DNA of 40,781 nucleotides from Candidatus Symbiothrix sp. (GTDB taxonomy: Bacteria; Bacteroidota; Bacteroidia; Bacteroidales; Azobacteroidaceae), in the NCBI GenBank assembly GCA_031272095.1, contig JAISUM010000128.1:1-40781 (forward strand), given 5' to 3'. The position numbers were made by a program, and so were the translations under genes. Numbering within the stretch: position 1 is the first letter of the stretch; each line of letters begins with the position of its first letter. Positions 7,442 through 16,349 of the stretch are shown one piece after another. The notes below the pieces were generated by a model. It saw nothing but the letters and a program-made list of their open reading frames with translations. It had not been told where the DNA came from and did not search any database.

Positions 7442-9016
7442 GAAGTGAAAGTTACCGTTACATATTCCGCGTCGTGAAATTCCGCACTCGGAAATTCGAT
7501 GATATAGCCTGTATGGGGCGCCCATGTCGGCTCAAAGCGAAACAGATTGGCTTCGCCGTCGTAAGTAGCGAGGAAAAAAATTGTCGTAAAAGGCATTTTC
7601 CGTGTCGGCATCAACAAATTCATTAGGGTCGTAGGGAACAACTTCCGTGCCGATATAGGGAAAGCTCTCGACCGTGATGACGCCGTCGTTCACGAGGACA
7701 TGCGCGATATCGAACGGGAACCCGATGGGGTGCCATTGGTCGGTGGCGAAGGTTTTGACTACTTTGGCAACGCCGTCGGGGTGGAAGTCATAGGGGGATA
7801 TCGAGTATCCGCCTTCGCGGAAGACAAGGTTGGTTTCGCCGTTCGGCTGCTCGGAGCCGTCTTTCTGTTGCATTTCCAATTCGGAGGCTTGCCATTCGTA
7901 GGCGCCCATGTCGATAGCGCTGCCGACCTCACGCGGATTGCCTGCCAAATCCTCGTCGGAGGTGATGATATCCGATCCGTCATTGCCGCCGGTGTTGATT
8001 GCCGGACTGTTTGCGGTGAGCGTGCCGTCGTCGTTCAAACCGAGCGTGGCGTCGCGGCGAACAAGAATATTGCCGACGCTTTCCGGATGGGCGCCGTGAT
8101 AGCTGTTCGACAAGGTGTTTTTGACAATGACGTCATCGACAGTATAATCTATCAGCGTAATATCATCAGCGTTATGCGATTCGAACCAATTATTTCCATT
8201 GTCTGGGTTATCTATAATACAGTTAATAAATTGCACCGACCATGGCACGTCAGGATTAGTCGTCATCGACAACATATTGCCTATAGGAGTAATTGCACCG
8301 ATACCGGAAATGTAACCATTAGTTGTGTTCTCATTCCCAATAAAGGTAGTGTTCACTGCCTTCATTGATCCTACATATAGAAGAATCACACAATAATCGC
8401 TCGTATTGTCTTTGAAGATACAATCTTCAACCGTGAGGTATGACGACCTTAAGTCGATCATTCCACCTATAGTCATAGTATTTAGGTCATGGATTCCATA
8501 ATTTTCCTTAAAGATGGAATGACGAATGTTTACATTACTTGTATTTGTACCACTGGATATAACAATAGTGTTGTGTTCAAAATTACAATAGTCAATATTC
8601 AGGTTGGTGGCATTTATATAGATTGGTTTTTCTGTGTCCACAAAACTAACATGCTCGATGCTAACGTTAATTGTCTGCTACATAGCGTATATATTAAACA
8701 GAGTTCCCCCAAATCCAGGCCAAACTTTCGCACCTGTGGCGTTAAGCGTGGCGTTGTTAATACCCGTAATCTTTACGTCGCGACTAATACCGATTACCAT
8801 TTGAATGGTGATGGCGCCGTCGATGGTAACGACTGGTTCTTCGCCATGAACAATCGCGTTGTACAACTCGGCTTCGGTGCGACAAACTACTTGGGCAGAC
8901 AAGCCCCACAATCCCCCAATGGGAGAAAACAAAATGGCAATCAGAAAGATTGCACGAAACAGAGTGGCGCTCCATCGCCGCTCTACACTCTTACTAAAAA
9001 AATACTTTACTTTCAT
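7438..9016 (-). pseudogene. Broken secreted parallel beta-helix (choice-of-anchor Q-like) surface protein
   Basis: Reading from ATG 9016 there is a signal peptide (hydrophobic core ending LWGLSA-Q) and the start of a beta-helix. A TAG at 8680-8678 then stops the frame. The same frame continues directly after it (QTINVSIEHVSFVD) for a further 380 codons of right-handed beta-helix repeats and the motif NSPAINTGG...DLAGNPR...IDMGAYEW, typical of choice-of-anchor Q proteins. At about 7572-7578 a run of seven Ts causes a shift; with six Ts the frame would go on as YDNFFLATYDGEAN to a stop at 7440-7438, where a palindromic repeat begins and the normal C-terminus is missing. So there are three lesions: nonsense, frameshift and 3' truncation. 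The promoter is intact, which suggests recent decay. The nonsense and frameshift could also be sequencing errors. Confidence 0.8.
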
Positions 9017-9359
9017 GTTTGTTGTTTATGTTAATAATAAATTAATAAATTGCGCAAAAAAAAAGGAACACACACAGCAAAAGCCGGGCATGTTCCTCAA
9101 AAATCGGTTATGAATTATATTGGAGGTTAGTGTTGTTGTATGTATGTATGTGCGATGCAAACAACAGATACGGCAATATTTGCGGCGATACGGTATATCA
9201 TTATATTAATCATTAAAAATAAAAATCGTAAATACGGCGGCAAAGGTACTATACTTTTTTGATATGTACAAATTTTCGGGGGATTTTTTTTGATTTTTAC
9301 TGATAGTTTACTACTGTGGTCGTTTTGTTTGTGATGAGGTGAAAATGAGGTTTGTGTTT
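9017..9359. other. Intergenic leader region with no gene
   Basis: Holds the promoter of the beta-helix gene at 9241-9272 and a long A/T-rich 5' leader. A 124-codon minus-strand open frame here (9127-9501) has no recognisable features and runs through the palindromic repeats and the yigZ end, so I do not call it. Confidence 0.6.
9241..9272 (-). promoter_or_regulatory. Promoter of the broken beta-helix gene
   Basis: On the minus strand TTTG (-33) at 9272-9269 and TACCTTTG (-7) at 9248-9241 with a 20-nt spacer. It predicts a leader of about 220 nt before ATG 9016, long for this window. Confidence 0.65.
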
Positions 9360-9420
9360 GCGTCATCCCGCGCTTGACGCGGGATCCACCTCTCCGGTAC
9401 GGAGATGGGGTCGGGGGGTG
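9360..9420. repeat. Composite palindromic element (GTCATTCC copy 3 plus CTCTCC copy 2)
   Basis: 9360-9388 holds CGTCATCCCGCG-CTTGA-CGCGGGATCC, close to the 6831 copy. 9389-9420 holds CTCTCCG-GTA-CGGAGA plus a G-rich flank, the minus-strand version of the 7285 element. The last codons and the stop of the yigZ gene fall inside it. Confidence 0.7.
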
Positions 9421-10004
9421 CGGACGCACACTCGCAGGGCTGCCAACTCGGCGCGGATGTGTGCGAGTTGGCGTTGGGGGATGCGCAGTTGCATACGACA
9501 AGCATTGTCGAAATCTTGCGAAAGGATGTGCAGCGAGGCGTCTTTGATGATTTTCATCACTGCGTTGAGTTGGGGGTATTCAAATTGGATGAGGAGGTCT
9601 GATTCGAGATCTTTTTCGACAATCGTTGCCGCTTGGATGGCTTCCTGCGCCGCTGTCCGGTAAGCGACAATCAGACCGGAAGTTCCCAACTTGACGCCGC
9701 CGAAATAGCGCACGACCACGATGAGAATATTGGTCAGGTGGTGGGAATGAATCACGCCGAGAATCGGTTTTCCGGCGGTGGACGACGGCTCGCCATCGTC
9801 ATTGACACGGAATTGCGTGCGGTCGGCGCCCAAAACGTATGCCCAACAGACATGCCGCGCATCGTAGTATTGTTTGCGGAAATCGGCAACTGCCGCCTTG
9901 ACTTCTTCCGGCGTCGTTACCGGCAATGCGAAGGCTAAAAATTTGCTGCGTTGTTCGGAATAAGCGCCTTCCGCCCGACCGGTGATGGTGTTGTAAGTAT
10001 CCAC
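9363..10004 (-). CDS. YigZ/IMPACT-family protein with repeat-derived C-terminus
   Basis: About 213 residues. The start is set at GTG 10004 (VDTYNTITGRAEGAYSEQ), which matches the usual family N-terminus and lies 14 nt after batE. Family motifs follow: GSKF-like RSKFLAFA, YYDARHVCWAYVLG, the signature DDGEPSSTAGKPIL, and VVVRYFGGVKLGTSGL. The N-terminal half is the IMPACT (UPF0029) fold; the C-terminal half is the DUF1949-like ferredoxin fold. Biochemical role is unsettled; eukaryotic IMPACT is a translation regulator. The last 20 or so residues (through TGEVDPASSAG) are encoded by palindromic repeats, so the natural stop was probably lost. It is the last gene of the aerotolerance operon. Confidence 0.82.
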   Translation of the reverse strand: MDTYNTITGRAEGAYSEQRSKFLAFALPVTTPEEVKAAVADFRKQYYDARHVCWAYVLGADRTQFRVNDDGEPSSTAGKPILGVIHSHHLTNILIVVVRYFGGVKLGTSGLIVAYRTAAQEAIQAATIVEKDLESDLLIQFEYPQLNAVMKIIKDASLHILSQDFDNACRMQLRIPQRQLAHIRAELAALRVCVRTPRPHLRTGEVDPASSAG

Positions 10005-10018
10005 GAAAAGACTGACTG

Positions 10019-10771
10019 TCAGATGATTTCCAACTCGTCCGATGCGATCCAACCGACATTGCCGTCGGCGGTTTCGATTTCGTTCCAATCGCCCAGACGA
10101 TTTTTAATATCGACTTTAGTGCCTTCGTGCAGGATGAACAAATCGGTGCCGCTGACGTCCGGCGTACTTTTGATCGTTGTAGTCGGTGCAAAAATGATGG
10201 CGGTGTGCCGGACGGTCAATTCTTTTTTCTGCCGATAAGCAAAAATATTGGCGAACACGGCACCGGTCAGAAAAAGCAATCCGAAATAGAATCCGATTTT
10301 TTTCAGGGCAATCCGACGGGCAAAAAAGAAAACGAACATGCCAACGATGAACGCAATGAATGTGGCAATCGCCGTTCCTGCCCACCGATTGGCGCTGTAT
10401 CGATTTTTGATGGCGTTGAAGACGGTGGTGAGGAAAAATTCGTCCACCGGCTCGATCTTATCTACTGTTTTCGATTGCACAAAAGCCAGATTGTAACGGA
10501 CGTCTTTGTCTGCCGGATCTAACAGCAGGGCGCGTTCATAATTCAAAATTGCCGGCGCTATGCGGTTCAGGCGGTAATAGGCATTGCCCAAATTGTAATA
10601 GACGGTTACCGATGCGCCATTATCCGCCAAGATCTGTTCGTAAAGTTTGACTGCTTCTTCGTAGTTTTTGTCGGCATAAGCTGCATTAGCCTCATCCACA
10701 ACCGATTGTGCAAACAATGTTTGGGCGATGCTCGCTACAAGTAATAATATTACAGTACAGATAGGTCTCAT
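10019..10771 (-). CDS. batE: Aerotolerance protein BatE (TPR plus SH3)
   Basis: A 250-residue envelope protein. It has a signal peptide (ending FAQ), two or three TPR repeats (NAAYADKNYEEAVKLYEQIL, then YYNLGNAYYRLNRIAPAILNYERALLLDP), two membrane helices at about 128-150 and 160-177, and a C-terminal bacterial SH3-like domain (residues about 185-250, with GDWNEIETADGNVGWI). This order is typical of BatE. It lies 6 nt after batD. Confidence 0.88.
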   Translation of the reverse strand: MRPICTVILLLVASIAQTLFAQSVVDEANAAYADKNYEEAVKLYEQILADNGASVTVYYNLGNAYYRLNRIAPAILNYERALLLDPADKDVRYNLAFVQSKTVDKIEPVDEFFLTTVFNAIKNRYSANRWAGTAIATFIAFIVGMFVFFFARRIALKKIGFYFGLLFLTGAVFANIFAYRQKKELTVRHTAIIFAPTTTIKSTPDVSGTDLFILHEGTKVDIKNRLGDWNEIETADGNVGWIASDELEII

Positions 10772-10777
10772 AATTCA

Positions 10778-12610
10778 TTATTTTTTAATAGTATTTTCCA
10801 TTTTATCTATCACGTTCACCATCGATTGATAGAGTTCGTCCATCGTTCCGCCTGCCTGCGCCGGTGCATAACGCGCAAATTCGGCAGTTGTCAGAATCGT
10901 TTTGAACTGTTCGATCAATGCTGTGTCGGCGCCATAGCGCAACAATTCCGTTTCGACATTCTCTTTGGTCAGATTGGCGACAGGAATGGTCAGTTTATCG
11001 CTCAAATAGCCCCAAACGGCTTTCAGCGCTTCGTCGTAGAAGGCTTCCCATTGATTGGTTTTCAAATATTTTTGAGCGGTTTTCAAACGTTTGGAGGCTA
11101 CTTTGTTTGCTTTTTTCGTCCGCACCAAAGCCAAATTGGCATTTTCGGCAACCTGTTTTCGGTACACCAAGAATACGATGATAAAAATGATCGTCGGAAT
11201 CAGGAAAAACAGCCAGTAAGTTGTCGTTCCGAACAGGAAATTGCCCTGATGAAACTGCGGAGGATCGGTACGGATGTGGCGAATATCGGCGCCCACAAAC
11301 CGAATGTCTTCTTTGGTGGCGCCCGTAACAACCGGAGCCGTCGCGCCGCCGCCTGCACCCTGCTCTACTTTCAGATGATATTCTTCGGTAGATAAAGTTT
11401 TATAAGCGCCGATTTTCAGGTCGAAATACGACAGTTGCGCACTCGGAATCGTAAAATTGCCTGCATAGCGCGGCACGGCGTAGTATTCAATGGTTTTTGT
11501 TCCCGAAACGCCGCTCGTTGTTACTTTTGTGCTGACGTCGATTTTCGGATCATAGACTTCAAAATCGTTAGGGAAGACGATTTCCGGATTTTTCAGCAGC
11601 TTGATATTGCCTGCGCCCGACAGCGTCAGTTTGATCGTAACCGGCTCATTGGTTTTCAGTTCTTTGGTGCTGATAGACGAGGTCATTTTATAATCGCCGA
11701 CAGCGCCCGAAAACGACGCCGGTTTGCCTGCGGGCAAAGGCTTGACGGTGATGGTCGTGCCTGCCGAAGTGATCGGTTTTTTGACTTGCGTATAAGTATC
11801 GAACATATCAAAAATGCTGCGAGAACGCGCCTGAACACGCTGCTGCACGACTGCCTCGTATTTTCCCGTGCCGATGCTCAACTTGCCCGACCGTTGCGGA
11901 TAGAGGATACATTGTTTCAAAACGACTGTCCGGTAGTTGCGTCCCTGATAGTTTTCCAACGACATTTGTTTGTTGGTCGGCAATTCGATATCTTGTGCGA
12001 TAAAGCCTTCAAATTCAGGAAATTTCATTGCTTCAAACCCGCTGACATTGAGGGTAGTATAGAGTTTGAAAGTTACGAGAAAGCCTTCGTTTTCATAGAC
12101 CGACGATTTGGAAACATGCATTCTGATAAAGAGGTCTTCGCCGGAAATACTGCCGCCCGACGACTCCTGCACGGCTTCGTCCTGCGCGGCTTTGGCATTG
12201 GCGTTGGCGGCTTGTGTCGATTGGTCTTGCGGCAGCACCGACACTTTCAATTCGTTGGATTTGTATTCGCTGTTACCAACTTTGATGGTGGCTGCCGGAA
12301 TGGTGTATTCGCCTTCTTTTTCGCCCATCAGCACAAAAGTATAGACCTCTGTTACTTGCGAAGTCATCGTGCCGTTGATATTCGACGACGACATCCCCCG
12401 CGACGACAGCGAAGGTCCGTACAGCTGTTTCAGACCGGTAACATTGGGCAGCACGGGATTGTTGCCATGCTCGCCGGAAGTGGTCAATGTATAATTGACG
12501 CGAAACTGTTCGCCGATGACGACCGCTTTCGGGGCGGAGGCTTTGAACGAGATTTGCGCGAATCCGCTGATAGAGACGGCGGCAAAAAATAACATTAAGT
12601 AGCGTTTCAT
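10778..12610 (-). CDS. batD: Aerotolerance protein BatD
   Basis: A 610-residue membrane-anchored periplasmic protein. Signal peptide ends FAQ; several beta-sandwich repeats follow, including a conserved segment with YTIPAATI and SGEDLFIRMHVSK, and a membrane helix near residues 475-495 (WLFFLIPTIIFIIVFLVY). A cytoplasmic helical tail with KAVWGYLSDKL ends the protein, a feature shared by BatD homologues. Mutants of bat genes in Bacteroides fragilis are oxygen-sensitive; the molecular role is not settled. Start ATG is 1 nt after the batC stop. Confidence 0.9.
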   Translation of the reverse strand: MKRYLMLFFAAVSISGFAQISFKASAPKAVVIGEQFRVNYTLTTSGEHGNNPVLPNVTGLKQLYGPSLSSRGMSSSNINGTMTSQVTEVYTFVLMGEKEGEYTIPAATIKVGNSEYKSNELKVSVLPQDQSTQAANANAKAAQDEAVQESSGGSISGEDLFIRMHVSKSSVYENEGFLVTFKLYTTLNVSGFEAMKFPEFEGFIAQDIELPTNKQMSLENYQGRNYRTVVLKQCILYPQRSGKLSIGTGKYEAVVQQRVQARSRSIFDMFDTYTQVKKPITSAGTTITVKPLPAGKPASFSGAVGDYKMTSSISTKELKTNEPVTIKLTLSGAGNIKLLKNPEIVFPNDFEVYDPKIDVSTKVTTSGVSGTKTIEYYAVPRYAGNFTIPSAQLSYFDLKIGAYKTLSTEEYHLKVEQGAGGGATAPVVTGATKEDIRFVGADIRHIRTDPPQFHQGNFLFGTTTYWLFFLIPTIIFIIVFLVYRKQVAENANLALVRTKKANKVASKRLKTAQKYLKTNQWEAFYDEALKAVWGYLSDKLTIPVANLTKENVETELLRYGADTALIEQFKTILTTAEFARYAPAQAGGTMDELYQSMVNVIDKMENTIKK

Positions 12611-12611
12611 A

Positions 12612-13343
12612 TTACCAGTTTTTATCTGTTTTTCTTCGTTTTTGTTGTTGCTGCTGTTGCATTTTGACTTTTTCCTGCGTATCTTTTTCTTCCTGCATCA
12701 TTGCATCTAAGATTTGTTCGGCGTTTTCTTTGCTCATTTGCGAATTATTTTGCTGCTGGTCTTGTTGCTGTTGATCTTGTTGCTGTTGATCTTGATTTTG
12801 CTGTTGGTTTTGTTGCTGTTGATCTTGATTTTGCTGTTGATCTTGTTGCTGATTTTGATCTTGTCCGTTGTTTTGCGAATTTTCCAACAGTTTTTGTGCC
12901 AGCGCCAGATTGTAGCGGGTTTCATCGTCTTTCGGATTCAGTCGCAAAGCGTTTTTATAGGCTTCGATGCTGTGTTTCAGCGCTTCGGGATTGTCCTGTC
13001 CGGTCTGCTGATCTTTGCGTCCGACTAAAAACACGTTGCCGACATTGTGCCAGGTTTGGGCGAGTTTGGTCTTATCTGTTTCGTTATTGACGATGGCTTG
13101 ATACTGTTCTAACGCTTCCTGCCCTTTGCCCTGTTTGTAGAGTGCATTGCCCAGATTGTAAGCGCCTTCTGTCGAATGGGCGTTGGCGGCGATGGCTTGC
13201 CGATATTTCACTTCGGCGTCGGTATATTTTTCCTGTTGATAGGCTTTATTGCCGTCGCGGATGTCTTTGCGCACCTGTTTTTGCGCCCAAGCGCCACCGA
13301 TCATCATCCACAATACGATTCCTGTAAATATAATTCTTTTCAT
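12612..13343 (-). CDS. batC: Aerotolerance protein BatC (TPR with glutamine-rich tail)
   Basis: A 243-residue exported TPR protein. Signal peptide (ending AWA-Q), TPR units at about 25-60, 60-90 and 115-150, then a very Gln-rich stretch at 157-200 with Asn and Asp, and a basic end (KRRKTDKNW). TPR proteins BatB/BatC form complexes in Leptospira and Bacteroides literature; here the TPR likely serves as a scaffold for the VWA proteins. Overlaps its neighbours' junctions by only 1-3 nt, indicating tight coupling. Polyglutamine tails occur in other Bacteroidetes BatC proteins. Confidence 0.88.
   Translation of the reverse strand: MKRIIFTGIVLWMMIGGAWAQKQVRKDIRDGNKAYQQEKYTDAEVKYRQAIAANAHSTEGAYNLGNALYKQGKGQEALEQYQAIVNNETDKTKLAQTWHNVGNVFLVGRKDQQTGQDNPEALKHSIEAYKNALRLNPKDDETRYNLALAQKLLENSQNNGQDQNQQQDQQQNQDQQQQNQQQNQDQQQQDQQQQDQQQNNSQMSKENAEQILDAMMQEEKDTQEKVKMQQQQQQKRRKTDKNW
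12744..12875 (-). repeat. CAG/CAA-rich low-complexity tract in batC
   Basis: Encodes residues 157-200, over 70 percent Gln. Units of roughly 15-24 nt (encoding DQQQQ, NQQQNQ) recur, so length changes in whole codons are likely between strains. Confidence 0.75.
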
Positions 13344-13346
13344 ATC

Positions 13347-14360
13347 TTAACTGAACAATTTAATTCTACTTAAAACGTGATTTTTTCGTTCCATAATGAC
13401 AAATTCAAGGAGCAACAAAAACAGCAGCAGCCAAGCCGGAATTGCGTATTTTTCGTCGTAAGAAGAATAGACTTTGCTTTCGACTTCCGATTTGGTTTTC
13501 TTGTCCAATTCCTTTTGCAGGGCTTTGAGAGCGTTGTTTGTGTTGTCGGTACGGGCATACATTCCTCCTGCGGCGATGGCGATTTCCTGTGCGGTTTTTT
13601 CGTCTAATTTGGTCAGGATCATATTGCCGTCTTTGTCTTTCATATAGCCGTTGCCGCTGGGAATCGGGCGTCCTTCCAACGAGCCGATTCCCAAAACGTT
13701 GATGCTGATGCCTTGTTTGGCGGCTTCTGCTGCCATCATCACGGCATTGTCTTCGTGGTCTTCGGCGTCGGTAATCAGGATGATGGTTTTTTCGGCGTTT
13801 TCATTGGGCGAGAAGGATTTCATTGCCAACGAGATGGCAGAGCCGATAGCCGTTCCCTGCGTCGGCACCATTGCCGTACTGATCGAATTGAGAAACATTT
13901 TTGCCGAAATATAGTCGGAGGTGATCGGCAACTGTATGAAGGCGTCGCCTGCGAAGACAATCAGTCCGATTTTGTCGTTCTGCAAATTATCGACCAAGCG
14001 CGAAAGGATCTGTTTTGCCTTGTCTAAACGGGTCGGGTTGATGTCGTCGGAAAGCATCGAATTAGACACATCCAAACAAACCATCACCTCGATGCCCTGC
14101 TTTTTGACGGTTTCCAATTTGGATCCGAATTGTGGTCCGGCGATGACCAAAACGAACAATCCGAGGCATACCCATGCGATCCAAAATTTGACATATTGTT
14201 TGCGCAACGCCAGATCGGGCATCAGTTCGCGCAACAAGCGCATCTCGCCCAAGCGTTTCAAGTCGCGTTTTTTGCTCCGCATATAATACAGGAACAATCC
14301 CAGCATCACCGGCAGCAGCAACAACAGATATAAGTATTCGGTACGTTCAAATCGAAACAT
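13347..14360 (-). CDS. batB: Aerotolerance protein BatB (VWA domain)
   Basis: A 337-residue inner-membrane protein with helices at about 8-26, 57-74 and near the C-terminus (315-330). The periplasm- or cytoplasm-exposed von Willebrand A domain carries an intact MIDAS motif DVSNS at 97-101, with matching TDAED later. It pairs with BatA, encoded just upstream; 28 nt separate them, the largest gap inside this operon. Confidence 0.9.
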   Translation of the reverse strand: MFRFERTEYLYLLLLLPVMLGLFLYYMRSKKRDLKRLGEMRLLRELMPDLALRKQYVKFWIAWVCLGLFVLVIAGPQFGSKLETVKKQGIEVMVCLDVSNSMLSDDINPTRLDKAKQILSRLVDNLQNDKIGLIVFAGDAFIQLPITSDYISAKMFLNSISTAMVPTQGTAIGSAISLAMKSFSPNENAEKTIILITDAEDHEDNAVMMAAEAAKQGISINVLGIGSLEGRPIPSGNGYMKDKDGNMILTKLDEKTAQEIAIAAGGMYARTDNTNNALKALQKELDKKTKSEVESKVYSSYDEKYAIPAWLLLFLLLLEFVIMERKNHVLSRIKLFS

Positions 14361-14388
14361 AATTTTTTAATGAATTAGGGGTAAAACA

Positions 14389-15375
14389 TTACGGCACACT
14401 CCTCAAAAGGGTATATCGTGTTAATAATTCGCCCAGAAAACAAGCCAAACCCATCAGTGCAAACAGCCAAAAACTTTCATACTTTTTGCTGTATTCCTGT
14501 ATGCTCATTTTCGTCTTTTCCAACTGGTCAATCTCTTCGTAAATATTTTTCAGCGCCGCCGTATTGGTCGCTCTGAAATAGAGACCGCCGGTTTGTTGTG
14601 CAATTTTGGTCAGCACTGCTTCGTCGATTTCCACCGGCATCTGTCCGATGACCGTACCGCCCATCGGCGATGGAAAGGGATAAGGCGCCATTCCTTGTGT
14701 GCCTACGCCAATAGTATACACCCGAATATTGTAGGCTTTGGCGATTTCGGCAGCCGTTACGGGAGCTATTTCGCCGCGATTGTTGGTGCCGTCGGTCAAC
14801 AGGATGATCACTTTCGATTTTGCCTGACTGTCTTTCAAACGGCTCACTGCCGTCGCCAAACCGTGTCCGATAGCGGTTCCGTCTTCGATCATGCCGCATC
14901 TGACGTCTTTCAGCAGATTGAGCAGCACGGCGTGGTCGGTTGTCAGCGGACATTGCGTAAAACTTTCTCCGGCAAACAACACCAAGCCGATATTGTCAGT
15001 TGTCCGCCCGCTGATGAACGAGGCGGCGACTGTTTTTGCCGCTTCGATGCGGTCGGGTTTCAAGTCTTGCGCCAGCATCGAGGTCGAAATATCCAATGTC
15101 ATCACGATGTCGATGCCTTCCGTAGTGGTTGTATTCCAATTGCTGGTCGTTTGCGGACGCGCCAAAGCGACAATCAGCGCTGCAATGGCAACCGTGCGCA
15201 GCAGAAAAGGCAGATGTCGCAAATAAATTTTGATCGTTTTCGGCGCTTTCCTAAATCCTTCCGATGACGACAGTCGCAAACTTGCCTGTGTATTTCGTTG
15301 CCGAAAAATATACCATGCCAGCATCGGCAACAGGAGCAGCAACAACAATAAATAATAAGGATGTGCAAATGTCAT
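14389..15375 (-). CDS. batA: Aerotolerance protein BatA (VWA domain)
   Basis: A 328-residue membrane protein with the BatA layout: helices at 6-22 and 58-72, a VWA domain with MIDAS DISTS at 95-99 and TDGTNNRGE later, and a final membrane helix at about 303-320. Its start overlaps the end of the previous gene by 4 nt, so translation is coupled. Confidence 0.9.
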   Translation of the reverse strand: MTFAHPYYLLLLLLLLPMLAWYIFRQRNTQASLRLSSSEGFRKAPKTIKIYLRHLPFLLRTVAIAALIVALARPQTTSNWNTTTTEGIDIVMTLDISTSMLAQDLKPDRIEAAKTVAASFISGRTTDNIGLVLFAGESFTQCPLTTDHAVLLNLLKDVRCGMIEDGTAIGHGLATAVSRLKDSQAKSKVIILLTDGTNNRGEIAPVTAAEIAKAYNIRVYTIGVGTQGMAPYPFPSPMGGTVIGQMPVEIDEAVLTKIAQQTGGLYFRATNTAALKNIYEEIDQLEKTKMSIQEYSKKYESFWLFALMGLACFLGELLTRYTLLRSVP

Positions 15376-16346
15376 TTTTCAATCGGTGCTATAGGGTTCG
15401 TATTTTCTTCTTCACTCGCTTGGTCTTCCGAGGGCGGCGCCGGAATGGTGTTGCTCACGAACTGATAGGCATTGTTCATGCTCGATTCGTTTTCTTCCGG
15501 AAGCGGCTGATATTTGGCAAATTTGACGAAATCGGCTAACAGCAACATTTGTTTCAGATGAGCATAGACGTCTTTTGCATCGGCGATGCCCTGCAATGCC
15601 TGCAAAGTCTGGTTGGAGGTCATTTCCGGCGCGTCGATCCCGAATCGCTCGTCAATGTATTGGCGGATGGTATCGGTCAGCCGTGAATGGTATTCTTTTT
15701 CCTTGCCGTGTTGCCACAGATGTTCCTCTTTAATATTGTCTAATGATTGCAAAGCCCTGACATGCGGCGGCAAATAGATTTCCGTCTCTTTTTTCAGCGG
15801 AATGATCGGCTTTTTGTTGATGATGCGGATAGCGATATAGACCGCCAGCACAATCAGCAAATAAATCAACAGTGCGATGCCTGTCGGAATCAAATAATCC
15901 GTCCAGACAAATTCGGGTTTCATCACGTCTTTGATGTCATAGAAATTGCCTGACTCGACATCCGCCGGCAAGGTTGAAACTTTCAACGCCAAATCGTTGG
16001 AATAGACCGTATCGGCGTCGATAATCGCCACGAAAGGCGGCAACAGATACAAAGCCGAATCAAACGAGGTGATCAGGTAGTCGTAGTTATATTGCACCCG
16101 TCCGTTGCCGATGTCGGTCGTATCCGGCTGCGAGATATTCAGCACCTCGATGCCTGCCGTCAAAGTATCGGTGATGAAAGGCAATTGCACGCGACTGTCT
16201 TTGTTCGCCGCAAGTTCCAAATGCAATGCCGTTTGTTCGCCGATCAGGATTTGTGCGGAATCCATCGTCGCTTTGAAAATCGCCGTTTGCGCATACGAGG
16301 CAAAAGACAGGCAAATCGCTGAAAACAATATGGTTATTTTTTTCAT
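15372..16346 (-). CDS. BatD-like membrane protein of the aerotolerance operon, unnamed
   Basis: 324 residues: signal peptide (ending SYAQ), an extracytoplasmic beta-rich domain opening with ATMDSAQILIGEQTALHLEL (resembling the first BatD repeat), a membrane helix at about 152-175, and a cytoplasmic helical domain with RALQSLDNIKEEHLW and LTDTIRQYIDERFGI, similar to the cytoplasmic tails of DUF4381/BatD-type proteins. It sits in the position between DUF58 and batA that is commonly held by such a protein in Bacteroidetes. Precise role unknown. Confidence 0.78.
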   Translation of the reverse strand: MKKITILFSAICLSFASYAQTAIFKATMDSAQILIGEQTALHLELAANKDSRVQLPFITDTLTAGIEVLNISQPDTTDIGNGRVQYNYDYLITSFDSALYLLPPFVAIIDADTVYSNDLALKVSTLPADVESGNFYDIKDVMKPEFVWTDYLIPTGIALLIYLLIVLAVYIAIRIINKKPIIPLKKETEIYLPPHVRALQSLDNIKEEHLWQHGKEKEYHSRLTDTIRQYIDERFGIDAPEMTSNQTLQALQGIADAKDVYAHLKQMLLLADFVKFAKYQPLPEENESSMNNAYQFVSNTIPAPPSEDQASEEENTNPIAPIEK

Positions 16347-16349
16347 AAA

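Noticed and set aside
8678..8680. Recoding of the TAG in the beta-helix gene as an amino acid
   Set aside because: Other genes in the window use TAG as a normal stop, and the same gene has a frameshift and a lost 3' end, so decay is simpler.
9127..9501. 124-codon minus-strand open frame upstream of the beta-helix gene
   Set aside because: It runs through palindromic repeats and into the yigZ end, has Pro/His-rich shadow composition and no family motif.
11435..12592. 385-codon plus-strand frame opposite batD
   Set aside because: It is antisense to a clear BatD gene, with Arg/Phe/His-rich shadow composition and no motif.
12701..13090. Plus-strand frames rich in Leu/Ile or Val/Asp opposite batC
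   Set aside because: They are antisense readings of the CAG/CAA tract and lack membrane-protein logic or a start signal.
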